Part shown: positions 15,425-20,812 of the stretch, one piece after another
Position numbering within the stretch: position 1 is the stretch's first letter
Layout of the letters: every line of letters starts with the position of its first letter
From: JANNXY01 sp964472605
GTDB taxonomy: Bacteria; Patescibacteriota; Minisyncoccia; Phycocordibacterales; CAIZIN01
Direction of reading: 5' to 3'
Assembly (NCBI GenBank): GCA_964472605.1
Contig: CAYYLG010000013.1
Span: forward strand, 1 to 20,812
Length of the DNA: 20,812 nt
Position numbers and translations under genes: made by a program
The notes under the pieces: model-generated
The model's database searches: none
Told to the model about the DNA's origin: nothing
The model's input: the letters and a program-made list of their open reading frames with translations, nothing else

Positions 15425-15454
15425 TTGACAAATAGGGTTTAAGTATGATATAAT
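15425..15454 (+). promoter_or_regulatory. Consensus sigma70-type promoter of the lipoprotein gene
   Basis: A perfect TTGACA (15425-15430) and a perfect TATAAT (15449-15454) are 18 bases apart; TATGAT overlaps at 15444-15449. The predicted start near 15461 gives a leader of about 13 nt to the ATG at 15474. It is the strongest-looking promoter in the window. Confidence 0.85.
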
Positions 15455-15473
15455 AGTATCAGAACCTTAACAA

Positions 15474-16301
15474 ATGAAGACCTACAAAGTCATCAGCATC
15501 GTGGTGGCATTTATTGCCATCTTCGTCACCGGTTGCGCCACCCAAAACGGGGGCACAGTCAGGTATTCAACTTCAACACAAAACCAACCGGCCACTAAGC
15601 CTCTGTCGATCTACGGATCGCAACCCAAACTCGCTCAGGTGAGTCGATCTGGTCTTACGACCAAGATGCTCTCCCAGGCCTTCGACACCAACGAAGTCTG
15701 GAACGAGTATAAGTCCAGCGCTCGTCGCGTCGTCCTCCCCGACAATACCCTCGTGCTCGTTTCGAGCCAGGGTTATGTCTGGAAAGCAGATTGTGGTAAC
15801 CGCTTACTCCCCGTAGAGGCGGAGCAGGTGATAATCCATCGCCCAGCACCGGTGCAAACCGTTGTTGTGCAGGACGCGCCTCGGGTACGCTACGTGCANN
15901 NNNNNNNNNNNNNNNNNNNNNNNNNNNNNNNNNNNNNNNNNNNNNNNNNNNNNNNNNNNNNNNNNNNNNNNNNNNNNNNNNNNNNNNNNNNNNNNNNNGT
16001 GCAGGACGCGCCTCGGGTACGCTACGTGCAACAACGTAGCTACTGCCCTCCGCGTCCCTGCGGTGAGCAATACATTGGCGGGGCTCCCATCGGGGGCTAC
16101 GGCAATGGCCCTGGCTTCTGGGGGTGGGCAACCAGCCATGGTTGGAATGGGCTCAACAGCTCATACTACCGTGGTGGGGGTGGACAGGTGCCGTTTGGGT
16201 CCTTCCGTGGGGGTGGGTCAAGTTCTTTCTCGGGTGTTAGCGATAACACCCGAATCATCAACAACACCACGAGCGAAACCAGGATCAGGATTCGATTCTG
16301 A
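15474..16301 (+). CDS. Lipoprotein with a nonapeptide repeat and Gly-rich tail
   Basis: I do not recognise a family. Residues 1-21 form a lipoprotein signal with lipobox VTGC (Cys21), so the mature protein should be lipid-anchored outside the membrane. A polar Ser/Gln/Thr region follows. Next is a moderately conserved-looking stretch with LSQAFDTNEVWNEYKSS and DNTLVLVSSQGYVWKADCGNRLLP. Then comes VQDAPRVRY, repeated at the gap 15899-15998, followed by a Gly/Ser/Tyr-rich tail (GGYGNGPGFWGWATSHGW, YYRGGGG) and an Arg-rich end. The frame is in register across the gap as printed, but the repeat number is unknown. G+C content is far above that of neighbouring genes. It has its own promoter and terminator, so it is probably strongly and independently expressed. 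Confidence 0.8.
   Translation: MKTYKVISIVVAFIAIFVTGCATQNGGTVRYSTSTQNQPATKPLSIYGSQPKLAQVSRSGLTTKMLSQAFDTNEVWNEYKSSARRVVLPDNTLVLVSSQGYVWKADCGNRLLPVEAEQVIIHRPAPVQTVVVQDAPRVRYVXXXXXXXXXXXXXXXXXXXXXXXXXXXXXXXXXXVQDAPRVRYVQQRSYCPPRPCGEQYIGGAPIGGYGNGPGFWGWATSHGWNGLNSSYYRGGGGQVPFGSFRGGGSSSFSGVSDNTRIINNTTSETRIRIRF
15867..16030 (+). repeat. 27-bp coding tandem repeat (VQDAPRVRY) collapsed at a 100-N gap
   Basis: The last 32 bases before the gap (15867-15898) equal the first 32 after it (15999-16030). They consist of one 27-bp unit plus the first 5 bases of the next unit, which is what a tandem array broken by an assembler would leave. The N run is 15899-15998. The alternative is a plain 32-base contig overlap with one true copy. 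Confidence 0.75.
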
Positions 16302-16324
16302 TCTGGGATGTTCAAAAGATTAAC

Positions 16325-16363
16325 AAGGCGAGGGGATAAGTCTCATAGACCCCCTCGCCTTTT
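16325..16363 (+). terminator. Rho-independent terminator of the lipoprotein gene
   Basis: AAGGCGAGGGG (16325-16335) and CCCCTCGCCTT (16351-16361) form an 11-bp perfect stem with a 15-base loop, followed by a T-rich run. It lies 24 bases after the stop codon. Confidence 0.92.
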
Positions 16364-16377
16364 CCTTTAGCTCATAA

Positions 16378-16406
16378 TTGACTTTTTATATTAAATATGA
16401 TATTAT
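16378..16406 (+). promoter_or_regulatory. Sigma70-type promoter of the membrane-anchored coiled-coil gene
   Basis: TTGACT (16378-16383) and TATTAT (16401-16406) are 17 bases apart, with TATGAT overlapping at 16396-16401. The layout closely matches the lipoprotein promoter (shared TTGAC and TATGATAT), suggesting related or duplicated promoters. The leader would be about 75 nt to the GTG start. Confidence 0.7.
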
Positions 16407-16488
16407 GTGAGTAAGTTCTTTGACACCTTTACACACTCCCGTGTATTGGCCGAGTCGAGAAAAACTCAAATCAAACTGGAGACAAATT

Positions 16489-17238
16489 GTGAACAAATTC
16501 ATATGCGTGTTAATCGGAATCTTCCTCGGCTTCATTGCCCTTGCTGGTGCTGTTTGGAAGTGGGGGGATAAGTTGAATATCCATTTGGCAGACAGGATCG
16601 CTGAGTCCTACAAGGCTCGAGCTCGGGGGGAGGTTACAGTTGAACGTCTCAAAACCGAGTCTATTCGTTTTGAGGAAGTCATCGCCAAGTTTGAGGACGC
16701 TGAGTCGTTTTCAATAAAACAAGAGAAGAAAGCACAGGATCGAATGCTTGAGTATGAGAAAGCGGCGGTTAAAGCGCGAATTGAGACTAACCGGTTGAAA
16801 GACCTGATCCAGCCTCCTACAACGCCACCTCCGGCAACTCCGCCACCGGTCATTCCCTTGTCGGAACGGGGGAAGATCCTGCCGGAGACTGCTCCAACTA
16901 CTCCGCCACCGCCAACCGTTCAAGTTGCGAATCGTGGTGTCGGGAGTGGTGGCCAAGTCCTCCGTATCAAGAAAGGAGACTGGTTCTTCTACACGGTGGA
17001 CAGGTGTGGTAACCCCACGCTTGTCACCACGGGAGATTTGCCGGAGGTTCGGCTCGAACCTGGTGAGAGTGCAGAGGAGGTTAAGACCTACTTCGCGAAG
17101 CTCCTCCGTGGAGCCAAGGTGGTGAGGGAGATCTCTGGTCAGGACTTGTCGGATTTCACGCCGATGGGCCACTTGAAGGTTAAAGGGAAAGAAATCCCGA
17201 TTTATGGGATTCCCTACAGTCAAGCGGAACAGATGTGA
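16489..17238 (+). CDS. Membrane-anchored coiled-coil protein with a Pro-rich linker, 249 aa
   Basis: I do not recognise a family. The GTG at 16489 is chosen because GGAGA (16478-16482) lies 6 bases upstream, a real Shine-Dalgarno site and rare in this window. It also places the membrane helix at the N-terminus (residues 4-23, FICVLIGIFLGFIALAGAVW). A TTG at 16420 is in frame but has no such site. After the anchor come a charged helical/coiled-coil segment (about 45-105) and a Pro/Thr-rich linker (QPPTTPPPATPPP and a second run TTPPPP). The C-terminal domain of about 100 residues contains WFFYTVDRCGNPTLVTTG and LKVKGKEIPIYGIPYS. It probably spans the envelope with the C-terminal domain outside. 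It is G+C-rich like the preceding lipoprotein gene. Confidence 0.78.
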   Translation: MNKFICVLIGIFLGFIALAGAVWKWGDKLNIHLADRIAESYKARARGEVTVERLKTESIRFEEVIAKFEDAESFSIKQEKKAQDRMLEYEKAAVKARIETNRLKDLIQPPTTPPPATPPPVIPLSERGKILPETAPTTPPPPTVQVANRGVGSGGQVLRIKKGDWFFYTVDRCGNPTLVTTGDLPEVRLEPGESAEEVKTYFAKLLRGAKVVREISGQDLSDFTPMGHLKVKGKEIPIYGIPYSQAEQM

Positions 17239-17262
17239 AGGAGAAAGTCGACTTCGGTCGCG

Positions 17263-17303
17263 GGGCGGTAGAGTTCAATTCTCTATCCGCCCTTATTTTA
17301 TTT
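17263..17303 (+). terminator. Terminator with a tRNA T-arm-like hairpin at the right end of the island
   Basis: GGGCGG (17263-17268) pairs with CCGCCC (17287-17292), and TAGAG (17269-17273) pairs with CTCTA (17281-17285), with one bulged T at 17286. The 7-base loop is TTCAATT. A T-rich run follows. It works as a terminator for the preceding gene. The 5-bp stem with its loop also fits the T-arm consensus of a tRNA, though no complete tRNA is present. Confidence 0.8.
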
Positions 17304-17307
17304 ATGT

Positions 17308-17313
17308 TAATAT
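17308..17313 (+). promoter_or_regulatory. -10 box of the tsaE-polA-holA operon, leaderless layout
   Basis: TAATAT lies 7 bases before the tsaE ATG at 17321, so the transcript probably starts at the ATG. The expected -35 region falls inside the terminator hairpin of the preceding gene, and no consensus -35 box is visible. Confidence 0.4.
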
Positions 17314-17320
17314 CTCGTTA

Positions 17321-17764
17321 ATGAAAATTGTTTCGAATAGTTTAATAGAGACCAAAGAAGTTGCAGAAAAGTTTTTGCAGTACTTAAGGGCAAATCAAAA
17401 TAATAACGGAGCCACAGTTATTGGTATGGAAGGGGACTTGGGTTCTGGCAAGACAACTCTAACCAAATCTATTGCAGATATACTAGGAATTAATGAAACT
17501 ATCACAAGTCCAACTTTTGTAATTCAGAAATCATACGAAATTAAAAATCAGAATTTTCCTTGGAAGAAATTAATTCATATTGATGCATATAGATTAAGTG
17601 GAGGTGAGGAACTCTTGAAATTAGGTTTTTCGGATGAGATGAATAATATTGAAAATTTGATAATTGTAGAATGGCCAGAGCTGGTTAAATCTGCTTTGCC
17701 GGAGAATATTATAAATATTTTTTGCGGATTTATAGGTGAGGACACACGTGCCTATAAGTGGTAA
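17321..17764 (+). CDS. tsaE: tRNA threonylcarbamoyladenosine biosynthesis ATPase TsaE
   Basis: TsaE is the P-loop ATPase that works with TsaB and TsaD to make t6A37 in ANN-decoding tRNAs. The protein has 147 residues, the usual size. Walker A is GDLGSGKTT (38-46). The conserved SPTFV is at 63-67, HIDAYRL at 86-92 and VEWPE at 116-120. The ATG at 17321 is chosen because the family begins close to this point and a -10 box lies 7 bases upstream. A longer in-frame reading from 17204 would run through the end of the preceding gene and its terminator. polA starts 9 bp downstream, so they are likely cotranscribed. It is AT-rich like the core. Confidence 0.94.
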   Translation: MKIVSNSLIETKEVAEKFLQYLRANQNNNGATVIGMEGDLGSGKTTLTKSIADILGINETITSPTFVIQKSYEIKNQNFPWKKLIHIDAYRLSGGEELLKLGFSDEMNNIENLIIVEWPELVKSALPENIINIFCGFIGEDTRAYKW

Positions 17765-17773
17765 AGTAGTGCT

Positions 17774-20170
17774 ATGAAAAGCACAGAAAAGTCCAAGCCA
17801 CAGTTACTCGTCCTTCTTGATTCTCATGCCATCATTCATCGTGCGTATCACGCGCTGCCTGACTTTGCTTCATCTAAGGGTGAACCAACCGGAGCACTCT
17901 ACGGACTTTCAACAATGCTCCTAAATATTGTTAAACAATTTAAGCCAGACTATGTGGTGGCAACTTTTGATTTGCCAGGACCAACATATAGACATGAAGC
18001 TTATAAAGATTATAAAGCAGGAAGGAAAAAAACTGACGATGAATTATCTATTCAATTGAGTAGAGCTAGAGATATTTTCACAGCTTTCAATATTCCAATT
18101 TATGATATGCCAGGGTTCGAAGCTGATGACATGCTAGGAACTATTGTAGAAAAACTTAAAGACAATCCTGATATTGATATTGTGATAGCTTCAGGGGACA
18201 TGGATACTATGCAATTAATTAGTGGTAAGAAAGTAAAAGTATTTACACTGAAAAAAGGAATCAAGGATACAGTAACCTATGATGAAAAAGCTGTGAAAGA
18301 AAGATTTGGTTTTGCTCCAGAATTTTTGCCAGATTACAAAGGACTACGAGGTGATACATCAGACAATATAATTGGTATCAAAGGCATTGGTGAGAAAACT
18401 GCTACAACACTCATATCCGAATATCATACGATTGAGAAAATGTATAAAGCTTTGAAAAAGGATAAGGGTGAAGTGATGAAGAAATGTGGCATATCACCAC
18501 GTATCGCCGACCTGCTTTTGGAAAACGAAGAAGATGCAGAGTTTTCTAAGGCGCTAGCAACTATTCGCAAAGATGCTCCGATCGATTTCAAATTGCCAGA
18601 AAAAACTTTTAAAGAATCAGTTGATTATCCTACGGTTGAAAAATTGTTTAACGAACTAGAGTTCCGTGCGATTAAGGAGAGAGTGAAGGAGGTTCTGGGT
18701 ATCGCGGGAACAGGTGGTGATGTTTCACTAGAAAAACCTGAGGAAGTGGTGGATATACAATATGACTCGAAACTTTTTGAGGAAGCCTCGATCATGCGCT
18801 GGGTAGTTGATTCAAATTTCCCGAGCCCGAATACAGATGAAATCCTCGCTTTCACTAAGGCCAAAACTTTACCAGAAGCTCATGAGATTTTGAGTAAAGA
18901 ACTTGTGAAACGTGGTTTAGTAAAGGTTTGGGAAGAGATTGAAAAACCTCTTATCCCTGTGTTGCACGATATGAAGATAACTGGCATTAAACTAGACCTG
19001 GATTATCTAGAAAAGTTAGGTAAGACATATCACACTGAACTAAGTAAGCTTGAGAAAAGTATTTGGGAATGTGCAGGGGAGGAGTTCAACATCAATTCTC
19101 CGAAACAAATGGGGGAGATTTTGTTTGTGAAGATGGGGCTCAAGGCCAAGAGACAGAAGAAGACTTCTACCGGAGCTTTCTCAACCAAAGAGTCAGAACT
19201 TCAAAAGATAAAGGATCTTCATCCAATAATTGGAATGATTTTGGAGTATAGAGAATTACAAAAACTTCTTTCAACTTACATTGATGTTTTGCCTACACTT
19301 ACCGACAAATCAGGAAGGCTTCATACACAGTTTTTACAACAGGGTGCAGTAACTGGGCGTATGTCATCTCAGCATCCAAATTTGCAAAACATTCCAAACA
19401 AGACAGAGCTTGGTAGAAATATCAGAAGAGCATTTATAACTGACCCAGGTTTCAAAATCGTAGCGATTGATTATTCTCAGATCGAACTTCGTATCGCAGC
19501 ATTCCTTTCTAAAGATGAAAAACTTTTAGAAATTTTCCGAAATGGTGAGGATGTTCATACTTCAGTTGCGTCACGTGTTTTTAATGTACCACCAGAAAAA
19601 GTTGATAAGGAAATGAGAAGGAAGGCAAAGGTGATTAACTTCGGAATTCTTTATGGAATGGGTGTTAATGCACTTAAGGAAAACCTGGGAGGCACTCGTG
19701 AAGAAGCTCAGGAATTCTATAATGCGTACTTTGAAACATTCAAAGGAATCTCTGCGTATCTTAATCAGGTTAAGTCTGACACAGAAAGACTTGGATACAC
19801 AGAAACATATTTTGGTCGAAGAAGGTATTTTGATGGGATCAAATCCAAGCTTCCGTTCGTCAAGGCTATCGCTGAGCGTGCAGCTATCAATGCACCGATT
19901 CAGGGAACAGAAGCCGATGTGGTGAAAATCGCAATGATAAAGGTTCATGAATATATCAAAGAAAATAAACTCCAAGATAAAGTGAAAATGTTACTTCAAG
20001 TTCATGATGAAATTGTTTTTGAAATAAAAGAAAGTGAAATTGAAAATCATGTAAAACCAATTCGTGAGATTATGGAAAACATAATCGATCCAAAAGATAT
20101 AGAAGGGGTGAAGCTTACAACGGAGGTTTCGATTGGTGATAATTGGAATGATTTAGAAAAACAAAAATAA
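17774..20170 (+). CDS. polA: DNA polymerase I with a 5' nuclease but no 3'-5' exonuclease domain
   Basis: This enzyme fills gaps and removes RNA primers in replication and repair. The 798 residues compare with 928 in E. coli. The N-terminal 5'-3' exonuclease (about 1-290) shows LLDSHAIIHRAYHALP, FEADDMLG, ASGDMDT and the helix-hairpin-helix region GLRGDTSDNIIGIKGIGEKTA. The polymerase domain has motif A DYSQIELR (566-573), motif B RRKAKVINFGILYG (615-628) and motif C VHDE (743-746). Between them (about 305-390) only about 85 residues remain. They lack the DxE and other exonuclease motifs, so proofreading is absent, as in some bacterial family A enzymes. It begins 9 bp after tsaE and ends 1 bp before the holA-like gene. 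No Shine-Dalgarno site is seen. Confidence 0.97.
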   Translation: MKSTEKSKPQLLVLLDSHAIIHRAYHALPDFASSKGEPTGALYGLSTMLLNIVKQFKPDYVVATFDLPGPTYRHEAYKDYKAGRKKTDDELSIQLSRARDIFTAFNIPIYDMPGFEADDMLGTIVEKLKDNPDIDIVIASGDMDTMQLISGKKVKVFTLKKGIKDTVTYDEKAVKERFGFAPEFLPDYKGLRGDTSDNIIGIKGIGEKTATTLISEYHTIEKMYKALKKDKGEVMKKCGISPRIADLLLENEEDAEFSKALATIRKDAPIDFKLPEKTFKESVDYPTVEKLFNELEFRAIKERVKEVLGIAGTGGDVSLEKPEEVVDIQYDSKLFEEASIMRWVVDSNFPSPNTDEILAFTKAKTLPEAHEILSKELVKRGLVKVWEEIEKPLIPVLHDMKITGIKLDLDYLEKLGKTYHTELSKLEKSIWECAGEEFNINSPKQMGEILFVKMGLKAKRQKKTSTGAFSTKESELQKIKDLHPIIGMILEYRELQKLLSTYIDVLPTLTDKSGRLHTQFLQQGAVTGRMSSQHPNLQNIPNKTELGRNIRRAFITDPGFKIVAIDYSQIELRIAAFLSKDEKLLEIFRNGEDVHTSVASRVFNVPPEKVDKEMRRKAKVINFGILYGMGVNALKENLGGTREEAQEFYNAYFETFKGISAYLNQVKSDTERLGYTETYFGRRRYFDGIKSKLPFVKAIAERAAINAPIQGTEADVVKIAMIKVHEYIKENKLQDKVKMLLQVHDEIVFEIKESEIENHVKPIREIMENIIDPKDIEGVKLTTEVSIGDNWNDLEKQK

Positions 20171-20171
20171 T

Positions 20172-20812
20172 ATGCTTTGGGTATATTCTGGTGATAATAA
20201 AAAGTGTGAAGTTGCAAAAAGTAAATTGTTAAATACTTTACGCACTAAGCAACCTGATGCTTTGGTCTATACAATTTCTGGTGAAAATATTAATCAAAAT
20301 ATTCTTGATGAACTGCTTCAAAGTCAGGGAATGTTTTCACAAAAATATATTGTGATTGGCCACGGATTATTTGAAGATGAGGAGTTACAAATTTTAATTA
20401 AGGAAAATTTGGAAAGAATTGGTAAATCGGAACATGCTTTTGTATTTGTTGAAAATGAGCTTAAGCCAGAATTAATTAAAGAAATAAAAAAGCATGCTTT
20501 TAAAGTTGAGGAATTTTCTGTGGCGAGGAAATTTACAAATGATCCATTTCGTATTGCGGAGGCGGTGGGAAATAGAGACTCGAAAATGCTTTGGAAATAT
20601 TTTACAGAAGATATGTTAAATGAAATTCCTGCAGAGGAGATTCATGGCAAAGTATTTTGGCAGGTGAAGTCTATGCTTCTTGCGCTCAAAACTAAAAGTC
20701 CAGATGAAGCAGGGATGAAGGAATATCCATACAAAAAGGCAAAAGCTTTTGCAAAGAATTACACCAAGGAAGAATTAGAGAAAATGCTTTTGGACTTAGT
20801 AACTATTTACCA
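20172..20812 (+). CDS. holA: Probable DNA polymerase III delta subunit (clamp-loader), 3' end outside the window
   Basis: An open frame runs from ATG 20172, one base after the polA stop, to the window edge without a stop: at least 213 codons. It opens MLWVYSGDNKKCEVAKSKLL, like the delta-subunit start that scans for the sliding clamp. IVIGHGLFEDEE and KHAFKVEEFSVAR follow, and later FWQVKSMLLALKTKSPDE and YPYKKAKAFAKNYTKEELEKMLLDLVTIY. That last stretch matches the delta-subunit C-terminal pattern (hPfvvkKlxxqaxxfsxexLxxxlxxL). Delta opens the beta clamp within the clamp loader. It would be cotranscribed with tsaE and polA. The family is assigned from pattern only and the C-terminus is missing, so confidence is moderate to high. 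Confidence 0.8.
   Translation, partial: MLWVYSGDNKKCEVAKSKLLNTLRTKQPDALVYTISGENINQNILDELLQSQGMFSQKYIVIGHGLFEDEELQILIKENLERIGKSEHAFVFVENELKPELIKEIKKHAFKVEEFSVARKFTNDPFRIAEAVGNRDSKMLWKYFTEDMLNEIPAEEIHGKVFWQVKSMLLALKTKSPDEAGMKEYPYKKAKAFAKNYTKEELEKMLLDLVTIY

Larger units (their letters stand above)
15411..17303 (+). other. G+C-rich two-gene island inside the AT-rich core
   Basis: The coding sequence here is clearly richer in G+C: 42 of 60 bases at 16081-16140, against 19 of 60 at 17341-17400 in tsaE. The two genes run in the same direction, each with its own sigma70-like promoter and strong terminator. Both encode secreted or membrane-anchored products with low-complexity regions. The AT-rich core resumes at once on both sides. 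No integrase, transposase or obvious direct-repeat boundary is visible. Acquisition by transfer is inferred. Confidence 0.6.

Noticed and set aside
15655..16223. Overlapping - and + strand open frames in the G+C-rich lipoprotein region
   Set aside because: High G+C removes stops from all frames. Only the frame at 15474 has a promoter, a lipobox signal and a terminator.
16711..17223. 170-codon - strand open frame in the second island gene
   Set aside because: It is a G+C-rich antisense shadow; the + frame has a Shine-Dalgarno site, a membrane helix and a terminator.
17263..17303. A complete tRNA gene
   Set aside because: Only a T-arm and an acceptor-like stem are present; no D-arm, anticodon arm or CCA is found, and the T-run fits a terminator.
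17204..17320. Longer N-terminus for TsaE
   Set aside because: It would be read through the end of the preceding gene and its terminator; the family starts near 17321.

Overview
The window most resembles a genome fragment from a Candidate Phyla Radiation (Patescibacteria, Parcubacteria-like) bacterium. This is inferred from a combination of traits. The genes are AT-rich, tightly packed and mostly lack Shine-Dalgarno sites, and several start codons sit 6-8 bases after a -10 box, as in leaderless mRNAs. DNA polymerase I has no proofreading domain, the trigger factor has no prolyl-isomerase domain, and there is a small protein like the Patescibacteria-typical DUF5663 family. TGA is used as a normal stop, so this is not a TGA=Gly lineage (SR1/Gracilibacteria). 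The sequence is a scaffold with four runs of exactly 100 N. Two are flanked by exact 55-base duplicates and one by a 32-base duplicate, which is the mark of unmerged contig ends or collapsed repeats.

Left part (1-4081). A leaderless orphan gene on + and an HU gene on - share a bidirectional terminator. Next on the - strand come rny (ribonuclease Y), an uncharacterised protein resembling a degenerate HD hydrolase, and clpP with a textbook leaderless promoter. rsmE (4128-4969) is divergent from clpP and is broken only by a spurious gap.

Middle part (4984-8751, - strand). In transcription order: an exported LysM/LysM/M23 peptidase, a highly charged exported coiled-coil protein, a small one-pass membrane protein, trigger factor, and a MazG/PRA-PH-like protein that lacks its ExxD aspartate. 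A control region of about 200 bp with two dyads separates this block from the + strand genes.

Right part (8954-20812, + strand). A giant gene (about 1305 residues after repair of one gap) carries two Gly/Ala-rich hydrophobic segments and a 69-bp tandem repeat, and is followed by a DUF5663-like gene. A 104-nt nested-hairpin terminator precedes a UvrD/PcrA helicase. Then comes a G+C-rich two-gene island (about 15420-17303) in which each gene has its own promoter and terminator: a lipoprotein with a 9-residue repeat, and a membrane-anchored coiled-coil/proline-rich protein. After it the AT-rich core resumes with tsaE, polA and a partial holA-like gene.

The core genes cover DNA replication and repair (uvrD, polA, holA), RNA decay and modification (rny, rsmE, tsaE), and protein folding and turnover (tig, clpP). 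The least explained parts are the giant repeat protein with its small partner, the foreign-looking island, and the three proteins that keep a family scaffold but have lost a domain or key residues.
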